DNA of 21,133 bases from Bacteroidales bacterium UBA1064 (GTDB lineage Bacteria > Bacteroidota > Bacteroidia > Bacteroidales > Tenuifilaceae), in assembly GCA_002316235.1 (NCBI GenBank), contig DCDD01000157.1, positions 1 to 21,133 on the forward strand, in the 5' to 3' direction. A program made the position numbers and the translations under genes. The notes under the pieces are model-generated. The model had not been told where the DNA came from. It saw only the letters and a program-made list of their open reading frames with translations, and made no database searches. Below are positions 1 to 6,825 of the stretch, piece by piece; position 1 is the first letter of the stretch, and the number at the start of each line of letters is the position of its first letter.

Positions 1-54
1 CAAGGGGTATCTATTTCTTAATCCTCAAATCTTAATTTAACTTTTTTGATTTCC

Positions 55-1287
55 CTATTGTCTCAACATATTTTTTACTTCTTTAAGTTTACCGTCAGTT
101 TTCGCCGGGTTAAGCTCTAATATATGGGCAATCAACGGGTAAACATCAACATTCATGAACGAAGCACAGCTGTATCCATGCTTAAATGCCGGTCCAATGG
201 CGTAGAATATTCCCTGCATGTCGGGGAGCATGTTGTCATACCCGTGTGTACCCCCGTTGTAATCATCAGCTTTTGACGACCATCCCACGCTCCATCCTGC
301 CTCGGCTTCGATGAGGATATCGTTCACTCTTGGGTTGGTTCCGTAGGAATACCTCGAGGGTATTTGGCCTCGCTCCCAAACATTTAGGTGCAAAATCTTT
401 TTTAGGCTATCCATGACTTGGGCGTAATGCTCAATTTTGGGTTGAAGGCTGTAAACCGGATTACCTCCCGATATATACTCAAACCACTCTTTTTTTAAAT
501 GTTCCGAAAGGTTAATGTACCTATAGCTTGAAATTTCTGCCATTCCGTGATCCGAAACAACAATCACGTTTATTTTAGGGTAAATGGGAAGCAATTTAAG
601 TTTAAGCATAAAGTAGCCCAGCAGGCTGTCGAGCTGTTCAACTACCTTTTTGGTTTGGGGCGATGACGGGCCAAAATTATGGCTCACCAGGTCGGGCTCA
701 TGGTAGTAGAAGGTGATGAGATGAGGTCGTTTTCCTTCGGGAAGCGATAGCCAGTGAAGAACGGTGTCAACACGCTGTTCGAAGGTAATCCTTTCGTTGT
801 ATGGCTTCCAGTATGTGGGTTGAATACCCTGAATAGGTGCTTCGGTTCCTACCCAGTAGTAAGAGGCTGTCCTAATGCCTTGTTTCTCAGCGGTTACCCA
901 GATGGGCTCACCCTGATAGAACTCCCCATTTTCCACACTCTTCCTGTTACCAATGGAGTAGTAACCAAGCTTTTTGTCAAAAAATGAGTTATTCACAATT
1001 CCATGGTGGTCGGGGTACAGGCCGGTCGCCAGGCTGTAGTGGTTGGGGAAAGTTTTGGAGGGGTAGCAGCTAATTAACGATTTGGCGTGAACACCCTCAA
1101 TTCCGATCAGGTCGAGATTGGGAGTATGGTACATGGTGGGGTAGTCCCACCGAAAACCGTCAAATGAGATAAGCAGAACATACTCCTCAGGATGACCCTT
1201 CACGTTCTGCGGATTTGATGCGCTAATGCCTAAAGCAATAGCCATACAGCTTACTGTCAGCAAAATAACTTTTAATTTTTTCTTCAT
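55..1287 (-). CDS. Secreted ENPP-family (alkaline phosphatase superfamily) phosphodiesterase/nucleotide pyrophosphatase
   Basis: 410 aa from ATG at 1287, with an N-terminal signal peptide (Lys-rich start, hydrophobic core about residues 6-22), so it should act in the periplasm or outside the cell. The full two-metal set of the ENPP/type I phosphodiesterase family is visible: D43 in 'SFDGFRWDY', catalytic T79 in 'SKTFPNHYSLATG', D199 and H203 in 'EPDLVSH', D246-H247 in 'VVSDHGMA' and H348 in 'GGTHGYDN'. Length is typical for the bacterial enzymes. Family members hydrolyse nucleotide or other phosphodiester bonds; the exact substrate cannot be read from sequence. It is monocistronic on the minus strand, downstream of the crp/rrf2 pair and separated from it by 229 bp. 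Its nearness to a Pst-type importer suggests phosphorus scavenging, which is inference. A 12-bp palindrome lies just upstream of the start. Confidence 0.9.
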   Translation of the reverse strand: MKKKLKVILLTVSCMAIALGISASNPQNVKGHPEEYVLLISFDGFRWDYPTMYHTPNLDLIGIEGVHAKSLISCYPSKTFPNHYSLATGLYPDHHGIVNNSFFDKKLGYYSIGNRKSVENGEFYQGEPIWVTAEKQGIRTASYYWVGTEAPIQGIQPTYWKPYNERITFEQRVDTVLHWLSLPEGKRPHLITFYYHEPDLVSHNFGPSSPQTKKVVEQLDSLLGYFMLKLKLLPIYPKINVIVVSDHGMAEISSYRYINLSEHLKKEWFEYISGGNPVYSLQPKIEHYAQVMDSLKKILHLNVWERGQIPSRYSYGTNPRVNDILIEAEAGWSVGWSSKADDYNGGTHGYDNMLPDMQGIFYAIGPAFKHGYSCASFMNVDVYPLIAHILELNPAKTDGKLKEVKNMLRQ

Positions 1288-1296
1288 TTCTTTACA

Positions 1297-1308
1297 ACCT
1301 TATAAGGT
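1297..1308. promoter_or_regulatory. 12-bp perfect palindrome in the leader of the ENPP gene
   Basis: ACCTTATAAGGT reads the same on both strands and lies 9 bp upstream of the ATG at 1287. It could be an operator or a small hairpin in the leader. No TAnnTTTG -7 motif was found nearby, so the transcription start is unknown. Confidence 0.3.
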
Positions 1309-1516
1309 AATGGATGGCTTTGCCTGAAATTGAAACTCGTAGTACAAACACATAAATCATAATTTGTTCAACAGTATTAGTATTGTTTCCCTGAAAGTTT
1401 CCCTCTTGCCGTAAAGTTAACCTGTATGATTTCTAACGTGTAATACGGTGGGTTAACTCCGATATAGTTCGACACGGTCTAAGAGTTTTGGTTTTATGCA
1501 CAGGAGAAAAAGTTCT

Positions 1517-1924
1517 TCATAAAAGTTTATCGAGGGTAGTTTCGTCCAACCTGTTAAATGTGTAGCTTCTTATGTCGCCAAAAACTGTGCGCAGCGGGCA
1601 GGAGTTTTCGTCCTTGCAATGCTCGCATGGCTGGTAAAACCTTTCGGAAGTGCACTGAAGGAGCGAGATGCTTCCCTCAAAAAGCCTTATGATTTCCAGC
1701 AGGCTTATTTCTTCTGGTTTCTTAAGCAGGTAGTACCCGCCGTTTTTACCCAACTTGCTTCCAAGGTATCCATTATTTTTAAGCTCCAGCAGAATAGCTT
1801 CAAGAAAACGTTTGGGTATTCTCTCGCTTTCGGCAATTTGATTTATCAACAGGGTTCCTTTGCCGTATTCCCTGGCCAGCCTTATCATGGCCAGCATCGA
1901 GTATCTTGTTTTTTGGGTCAACAT
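1517..1924 (-). CDS. Rrf2-family transcriptional regulator with four-cysteine cluster region
   Basis: 135 aa, the usual Rrf2 length. An N-terminal winged helix (about residues 1-70) starts with 'MLTQKTRYSMLAMIRLA' and includes the family's wing motif 'LGKNGGYYLLKKP'. The cysteine region follows with C91, C100, C103 and C109 (C-X8-C-X2-C-X5-C) and the typical 'CPLRTVF' ending. This spacing differs from the C-X5-C-X5-C of IscR and looks more like Rrf2 proteins linked to cysteine or redox control; whether it holds an Fe-S cluster is unknown. The start ATG lies 2 bp after the stop of the upstream crp-like gene, so the two are surely co-transcribed and probably translationally coupled. Its targets are not known; the divergent porin-pst genes and the ENPP gene are local candidates (inference). 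Confidence 0.9.
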   Translation of the reverse strand: MLTQKTRYSMLAMIRLAREYGKGTLLINQIAESERIPKRFLEAILLELKNNGYLGSKLGKNGGYYLLKKPEEISLLEIIRLFEGSISLLQCTSERFYQPCEHCKDENSCPLRTVFGDIRSYTFNRLDETTLDKLL

Positions 1925-1926
1925 GG

Positions 1927-2616
1927 CTAGGCAATTTTGCTGATGTGCTTTAGTCGTTCCATATCAATTATCTGTAATTGCTTACCCTCAGCTGCTATCA
2001 CATTTTCGTTTTGCCATTTCGAGAGGGTCATAATGACATTTTCCGTTGAGCATCCGGCAAATTCTGCCAGCTCCCTCCGGGTCAGGGTGAGGGTAAAATC
2101 TCTCGAGTTGTAAACCTCGGCTGAGAGGTATATGATGATATCGGCTATTCGCCCCTCCTTTTGCTTGTACGCCAGGCTAATGAAGTTCAGTATGGACTTT
2201 TTAAACATGCCTGAGGCCAGCTGAAACAGCATAATGGAGAACTTAGCGTTGTTTTCCATTACCGACAGGAGAACCTGAGCGTCTATGAGCACCACATCGC
2301 AATCATCAACGGCAACAAATGAAAAGAGGTTATTGTCCTTGTAGAATAGGTTAGCGCCACCAAGTATTTTTGGTGCTGCAACAATGGTAAGTATCAGGTT
2401 TTTGCCTGCCTCATTCTGGTAGCTAAACTTCACTATGCCCCTTTCGAGGTAAACTACGTGGGATGGCTGTTCCCCCTGTTTCAGGATGGTTTCTCCCTTT
2501 TTGAAGGCTAAGCTAACCGACGACCTTTCAATTCTGATGAAATCCCTGCGGTTGATAAACTTCATCGAAATCCTTCGCAACCATTTGAACTCATTTTTGT
2601 TGATATTAGGGTGCAT
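1927..2616 (-). CDS. Crp/Fnr-family transcriptional regulator
   Basis: 229 aa. A cyclic-nucleotide-binding-like beta-roll (about residues 30-125, with 'FKKGETILKQGEQPSHVVYLERG') is followed by a dimer helix and a Crp-type helix-turn-helix (about 175-225, 'LTRRELAEFAGCSTENVIMTL'). There are no N-terminal cysteines of the FNR [4Fe-4S] type, and the R-x-x-x-x-x-R cAMP pocket of E. coli CRP is not evident, so the ligand is unknown. In the recognition helix the Glu is kept but the following Ser/Arg of FNR, or the Arg pair of CRP, are replaced (T191, I195, M196), so its operator may not be the classical one. ATG at 2616 was chosen; M18 is an alternative. It is first in an operon with the rrf2 gene and divergent from the porin-pst cluster. 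Confidence 0.92.
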   Translation of the reverse strand: MHPNINKNEFKWLRRISMKFINRRDFIRIERSSVSLAFKKGETILKQGEQPSHVVYLERGIVKFSYQNEAGKNLILTIVAAPKILGGANLFYKDNNLFSFVAVDDCDVVLIDAQVLLSVMENNAKFSIMLFQLASGMFKKSILNFISLAYKQKEGRIADIIIYLSAEVYNSRDFTLTLTRRELAEFAGCSTENVIMTLSKWQNENVIAAEGKQLQIIDMERLKHISKIA

Positions 2617-2641
2617 TAGTTATAGGCTGTTTGGAAAAAGT

Positions 2642-2655
2642 ATTAAATATTTAAT
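2642..2655. promoter_or_regulatory. Perfect 14-bp palindrome between crp and porin genes
   Basis: ATTAAATATTTAAT is fully self-complementary and lies 26 bp upstream of the crp start. A second perfect palindrome, TTATGCATAA, sits at 2660-2669, with the two centres 16 bp apart. Both lie in the predicted crp leader, so they are candidate autoregulatory operators. The sequence is AT-rich, so chance is possible. Confidence 0.35.
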
Positions 2656-2679
2656 GCTGTTATGCATAAATATGGAGAA

Positions 2680-2687
2680 CAAATATA
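2680..2687 (-). promoter_or_regulatory. Putative -7 element (TAnnTTTG) for the crp-rrf2 operon
   Basis: On the minus strand the sequence reads TATATTTG, an exact match to the Bacteroidetes -7 consensus. It predicts a start near 2675 and a leader of about 59 nt that contains both palindromes. No clear -33 TTTG was seen. Confidence 0.4.
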
Positions 2688-2711
2688 CACTAAACCTATT
2701 GATTTAATGTT

Positions 2712-2719
2712 TAAGTTTG
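2712..2719 (+). promoter_or_regulatory. Putative -7 element (TAnnTTTG) for the porin gene
   Basis: TAAGTTTG exactly matches the Bacteroidetes -7 consensus. It lies 21 bp before the ATG at 2741, predicting a leader of about 15 nt. The -33 element is not evident. Confidence 0.4.
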
Positions 2720-2740
2720 CCTGGCTAAATTTACAAACCG

Positions 2741-4024
2741 ATGAGTAGGCTGTTTAAAATTTTACTACCTCTTTTCTTCACCATAGTCTTTACACCCCGC
2801 CTATACGCCCAGTTTAGGATAGATGCCCAGCTTCGGACTCGGTTTGAACTTCGCAACGGCTACCAGATGTTGGCTGCCAAGGGCGAAGACCCTGCGGCTC
2901 TGGTTTCGCAGCGCACCCGTATCATTTTTAGCTACGAAACGGATAATCTGAAATTAAGGATTACCCCGCAGGATGTGAGGCTATGGGGAGGCGACAAAAA
3001 CGTAAATTCAACCGGAATAACCGCAAACACCGAGTTGGGCTTGTTTGAAGGATTTGCTGAGGTTAAGCTGGGAAGTGTTGGGTGGATGTCGGTGGGTAGG
3101 CAGCAGCTGGTTTACGATAGCCGCCATTTATTGGGAAATAGGAATTGGAATCAAAATGGTATCAGCTACGATGCCCTCCTTTTCAAGCTGGCTCTATCTG
3201 GTTGGAATTTGCATGTTGCCGGCTCGTGGAACACGCTTAACGAGACATCATCCAACAACTACTACCCCGACTCACGCATCAAATCCTACAATTTCGTTTG
3301 GGTTAACCATAAATTCCCTGGCAACTTTAACCTATCCCTGCTCCACATTGCTTCTGGGGTAACCGAAACAGATTCAACCAATACCCTTCATTTCAGGCAA
3401 ACCACCGGATTCTACATCCAGTATCCCGGAGAGGATTTGAAGTTTTGGGCAAATGCATACTACCAGTATGGTAGAAATAAACTGGGAAAAACGGTAAGCG
3501 CTTTTTTGATGGATGCCGATATGTGCTACTCGATTGGAAAGCTGACGCCCGGGATAGGGTTTGGCTACCTATCGGGTAACAGCCATGTTGGTGCCGGACA
3601 ATCAACCGACCACCTTTTCGATATTCTCTACGGTAACCGCCACACATTTTTTGGGTTCATGGACTACTTCAGAAGTTTTGACAAGGATACCAGGCAAGGC
3701 GGATTGGCCGACTACTACCTCTACATGGATTTCAAGTTCTCTAAATCGGTTAGCCTTTGCAACACTGCCCATTACTTCATGCTGGCCCAAACCAACACAA
3801 CTACCCCTGATGACCGGAAGTTGGGGTATGAGAATGATTTGATATTAACCTACAAGTTTGCTGATTGGGGTGGGTTTGAGTGCGGTTACCTCTTTATGCT
3901 GCCCGCCAAATCGTTGAAGGAGATTCAGGATGTTTCCAACAGCAAATTCTCCCAGTTCCTGTACTTGCAGCTCACTATTACTCCGGTGATTTACAAACAA
4001 CAAAACGAATCTAGGTCTTTATAG
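2741..4024 (+). CDS. Outer-membrane beta-barrel porin, alginate-export-like family
   Basis: 427 aa. The signal peptide (residues 1-23, ending 'RLYAQ') is followed by 'FRIDAQLRTRFELRNGY' and a long run of alternating amphipathic strands rich in aromatic residues. This resembles the AlgE-like 'alginate export' barrels of Bacteroidetes, with the early arginine-rich strands 'LVSQRTRIIFSYE' and 'MSVGRQQLVYDSRHLLGNRNW'. It should sit in the outer membrane as a channel. The substrate is not readable. Because it lies 96 bp upstream of a complete Pst-type importer in the same direction, it may deliver the importer's substrate across the outer membrane, like OprP in other bacteria, although it is not homologous to OprP (inference). 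It is divergent from the Crp/Rrf2 regulators across a 124-bp region. Confidence 0.8.
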   Translation: MSRLFKILLPLFFTIVFTPRLYAQFRIDAQLRTRFELRNGYQMLAAKGEDPAALVSQRTRIIFSYETDNLKLRITPQDVRLWGGDKNVNSTGITANTELGLFEGFAEVKLGSVGWMSVGRQQLVYDSRHLLGNRNWNQNGISYDALLFKLALSGWNLHVAGSWNTLNETSSNNYYPDSRIKSYNFVWVNHKFPGNFNLSLLHIASGVTETDSTNTLHFRQTTGFYIQYPGEDLKFWANAYYQYGRNKLGKTVSAFLMDADMCYSIGKLTPGIGFGYLSGNSHVGAGQSTDHLFDILYGNRHTFFGFMDYFRSFDKDTRQGGLADYYLYMDFKFSKSVSLCNTAHYFMLAQTNTTTPDDRKLGYENDLILTYKFADWGGFECGYLFMLPAKSLKEIQDVSNSKFSQFLYLQLTITPVIYKQQNESRSL

Positions 4025-4076
4025 CAAATAGGAATGTGGAATTTATATATTGATATTCAACTTAATGTGGCTAAAT

Positions 4077-4090
4077 TGTAAAGCGTTACA
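4077..4090. promoter_or_regulatory. Inverted repeat TGTAA-N4-TTACA upstream of pstS
   Basis: TGTAA (4077-4081) and TTACA (4086-4090) are separated by AGCG, and the outer AA/TT at 4074-4075 and 4092-4093 also pair. The 5-4-5 layout is that of Crp/Fnr-type operators (compare TTGAT-N4-ATCAA). A direct repeat of ATTGTAAA at 4075-4082 and 4096-4103, 21 bp apart, overlaps it and could instead be a PhoB-like tandem site. It lies 30 bp before the pstS start. Confidence 0.35.
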
Positions 4091-4120
4091 TTTATATTGT
4101 AAAAGATACACTCTACTGAC

Positions 4121-5059
4121 ATGAAAAAATCAGGAATTATTTACCTCCTAGCTGTCTCGTTGCTCCTATCGGCATGTGCCTCGAACAAGCAGAAGCAGCG
4201 GACTATAACCATTTCTGGAGCATTTGCACTCTACCCGCTGGTGGTAACCTGGGCCGAAAAGTACAAGGAGGAAAACCCCAGGGTGAGATTTAATATTTCC
4301 GGAGGTGGCGCAGGTAAGGGAATGGCAGATGCCCTTGCCGGTGCTGTTGATCTTGGTATGGTATCCCGATCAATTGCTCAGGAGGAAATTAGCAGGGGTG
4401 CATGGTGCGTTGGATTGACCATTGATGCCGTTGTGCCCACCATTAGCGTTAGAAATCCCCATCTGAATCAGATTTTGACGCGAGGGCTAACGCGTGAGGA
4501 GTTTTCCGCAATATTTCTTAAAGAATCCATAACGAGTTGGAACAAGCTGCTTGGCATCCCCGGTAACGATGGCATTACTGTGTACTGCCGTGCCGATGCC
4601 TGTGGTGCTGCCGAAACCTGGGCAAACTACCTGGGTGGGAAGCAGGAAAATATTAAGGGAGTTGGAATTTTTGGTGACCCAGGACTTGCAGAAGCTGTGG
4701 CCAACGATCCTCTTGGTATTGGCTTTAACAACACAATTTTTGCCTTCGATATAAAAACCGGAAAAAAGAGAAGCGGGGTTGAGGTTGTTCCAATCGACGT
4801 CAATGGGAACGGTCAGCTTGATTCTACAGAAAATTTTTACACTTCCCTTGACCTGATTCTAAAAGCCATTAGCGATGGGAGTTATCCTTCGCCACCCGCT
4901 CGCGAGCTTTACTTTGTTTCCAGGGGTAAACCTGAGAAAAAAGCTACAATTAATTTTATAAGGTGGTGCCTTACCGAAGGTCAGAAATATGTTAGGGAGG
5001 CGGGGTATGTACCCCTTAACCATGAAAAGATAAACCAGTATTTGAAGCTGCTGGAGTAA
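4121..5059 (+). CDS. pstS: Pst-type ABC transporter substrate-binding lipoprotein (PstS-like)
   Basis: 312 aa lipoprotein: signal peptide and lipobox 'LLLSAC' with lipidated C19. It follows the PstS fold order: 'ISGAFALYPLVVTWAEKY' (31-48), 'SGGGAGKGMADALAGAVDLG' (60-79), 'VYCRADACGAAETWANYLG' (154-172) and the 'GDPGLAEAV..DPLGIGFNN' segment (185-204). Classical PstS has a Ser/Thr pair at the first motif and R-x-D-x-S-G-T at the third; here these are A-F and R-A-D-A-C-G-A, so several phosphate ligands are changed. Residues 226-237 (D-V-N-G-N-G-Q-L-D-S-T-E) match the 12-residue EF-hand calcium loop. It is the first gene of pstSCAB, 6 bp before pstC. Phosphate is the default substrate, but the altered site leaves another oxyanion open. 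Confidence 0.88.
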   Translation: MKKSGIIYLLAVSLLLSACASNKQKQRTITISGAFALYPLVVTWAEKYKEENPRVRFNISGGGAGKGMADALAGAVDLGMVSRSIAQEEISRGAWCVGLTIDAVVPTISVRNPHLNQILTRGLTREEFSAIFLKESITSWNKLLGIPGNDGITVYCRADACGAAETWANYLGGKQENIKGVGIFGDPGLAEAVANDPLGIGFNNTIFAFDIKTGKKRSGVEVVPIDVNGNGQLDSTENFYTSLDLILKAISDGSYPSPPARELYFVSRGKPEKKATINFIRWCLTEGQKYVREAGYVPLNHEKINQYLKLLE

Positions 5060-5065
5060 AAAGCC

Positions 5066-5950
5066 ATGTTTCGAAGAATATTTTTTGACCGTACCACTAA
5101 AACATGGATGATTACCACGATGGTAATCATCCTGCTTATGCCGGTAATTATTGGGGTTGGGCTTTACCTGAAATCACTGCCGTTGTTAGAGCACCAATCC
5201 CTCCGAACCCTGCTTTTCACCTCCGACTGGCAGCCATCTCAGGGTAAGTTTGGCTTCTGGCCATTTGTGGCGGGTTCTATCTACGTAACCCTGATTGCAT
5301 TTGTACTATCAGCTCCAGTTTGCCTGCTGGCCGGCATTTACCTTACTCAATTTGCCTCATCAAGACTGGTCAAGGTGATGTACCCGGTAATTGATATATT
5401 GGCTGGGCTACCATCTGTCATTTACGGTGTTTGGGGTATTCTGGTGGTGGTGCCCTTCATTTCAAAATTTCTTGCTCCTATTTTCGGAACCACCTCCTCG
5501 GGCTACACCATTATGGCGGGAGGTATTGTGCTGGCAGTTATGTGTGTCCCCTACATGCTGAACATGATAACCGAAGTTTTTAAAACGGTGCCAATGGGAT
5601 TGAGAGAGGCTTCCCTTTCACTGGGTGCCACCTTTTGGGAGTCAGTAAAGCATGTGGTTATCCGCAAGAGCTACCCGGGGATAATTTCAGCTTTTGGGCT
5701 GGGCATAGCCAAGGCATTTGGCGAAACAATGGCTGTGATGATGGTGGTGGGTAACCGGGTGCAGGTGCACTTCAACCCCTTTGAAGCCGGATATCCTTTA
5801 CCGGCACTCATTGCCAATAACTATGGCGAAATGCTTTCCATTCCCCTGTATGATTCAGCGCTGATGTTTGCCGCCTTGCTGCTGCTGGTTATCATTCTTT
5901 TGATAAACCTGATATTTCGGTACTTCATCTTTAAAACCCGCGAGCGATGA
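5066..5950 (+). CDS. pstC: Phosphate-type ABC transporter permease PstC
   Basis: 294 aa inner-membrane permease with about six hydrophobic segments (starting about residues 14-34, 67-92, 113-135, 147-169, 205-228, 263-288). The EAA loop is 'GLREASLSLGATFWESVKHV' (178-197), which contacts the ATPase. The conserved 'GIAKAFGETMAV' (213-224, G219-E220-T221) keeps the usual PstC GET motif. It pairs with PstA to form the channel. The gene follows pstS by 6 bp and overlaps pstA by 4 bp (ATGA), so translation is coupled and the order pstSCAB is classical. Confidence 0.95.
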   Translation: MFRRIFFDRTTKTWMITTMVIILLMPVIIGVGLYLKSLPLLEHQSLRTLLFTSDWQPSQGKFGFWPFVAGSIYVTLIAFVLSAPVCLLAGIYLTQFASSRLVKVMYPVIDILAGLPSVIYGVWGILVVVPFISKFLAPIFGTTSSGYTIMAGGIVLAVMCVPYMLNMITEVFKTVPMGLREASLSLGATFWESVKHVVIRKSYPGIISAFGLGIAKAFGETMAVMMVVGNRVQVHFNPFEAGYPLPALIANNYGEMLSIPLYDSALMFAALLLLVIILLINLIFRYFIFKTRER

Positions 5951-6801
5951 ACAGGTGGAAGATTATAGAGGAGAAAATATTTATAGCTCTTTCGGCGATT
6001 GCCACCTACTCCCTTATTGCTGTTTTGGGCCTAATCATCGTCATTGTGTTTGTCAAGGGGTTTAACGCCCTGTCGCTCGATATGGTGATTAAAACACCCA
6101 AGGGAGGATACTACTACGGGGGAGAGGGTGGAGTCCTGAATGCCATTGTAGGTTCAATTTACATTGCTTTTGGCGCAACGCTTATTGCCATTGTACTGGG
6201 TATGCCGGCTGCCCTTTTCCTGAACGTTCACCTGGTAAGGCACAAAAAAACGCAGGAAACCATTCGCTACCTGCTCGATGTGCTATGGGGCATTCCATCC
6301 ATTGTTTACGGGGCATTTGGTTTTACGCTGATGCTTTTCTTTGGTTTAAATGCATCGTTGCTGGCAGGAATTATTACAGTTGCCCTTCTGGTAACCCCAA
6401 TTATGGTGCGCACCTTCGATGAGGTTCTTTCAACCATACCAAGGGGGTTGCATGAGGCAAGCTTGGCCTTGGGCTCAACCAAGGCCGAAACCTCTTATAA
6501 GGTGATGCTGAAGCAGGGTTTCTCTGGATTCATCACTGCTGCATTGCTGGCGTTTGGCAGGGGCATTGGCGATGCCGCTTCGGTGCTTTTTACTGCAGGT
6601 TACACCGATTTAATACCTGTTAACCTTGATGAGCCTGCCGCCACGCTGCCTTTGGCTATATTCTTTCAGCTGGGCTCTCCAATCCCTGAGGTAAGGGAGC
6701 GTGCCTATGCTGCAAGCACTATTCTCACCATCATCATCCTGATTATAAGCCTTAGCGCAAGGTTCCTTTCGAACCGATATTCAAAAACTAACATTAAGTA
6801 G
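5947..6801 (+). CDS. pstA: Phosphate-type ABC transporter permease PstA
   Basis: 284 aa integral-membrane protein with about six hydrophobic segments. The EAA loop is 'GLHEASLALGSTKAETSYKV' (167-186). The region that in classical PstA reads G-E-T-A-P-L-L-F-T-A is here 'GDAASVLFTAGYTD' (208-221), so the usual Glu-Thr is Asp209-Ala210. A glycine-rich external loop ('PKGGYYYGGEGG', 51-62) follows the first segment. The ATG overlaps the pstC stop by 4 bp. It forms the translocation pore with PstC and is driven by PstB, which starts 24 bp downstream. Confidence 0.93.
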   Translation: MNRWKIIEEKIFIALSAIATYSLIAVLGLIIVIVFVKGFNALSLDMVIKTPKGGYYYGGEGGVLNAIVGSIYIAFGATLIAIVLGMPAALFLNVHLVRHKKTQETIRYLLDVLWGIPSIVYGAFGFTLMLFFGLNASLLAGIITVALLVTPIMVRTFDEVLSTIPRGLHEASLALGSTKAETSYKVMLKQGFSGFITAALLAFGRGIGDAASVLFTAGYTDLIPVNLDEPAATLPLAIFFQLGSPIPEVRERAYAASTILTIIILIISLSARFLSNRYSKTNIK

Positions 6802-6825
6802 TTCATCTTAGAAATTGATATTAAA

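Noticed and set aside
1385..1404. Tandem GTTTCCCT repeat (two copies, 12-bp period)
   Set aside because: Only two copies and no link to a promoter; probably chance.
1619..1930. Open frame opposite the rrf2 gene
   Set aside because: Shadow of a clear Rrf2 gene; no family features or promoter.
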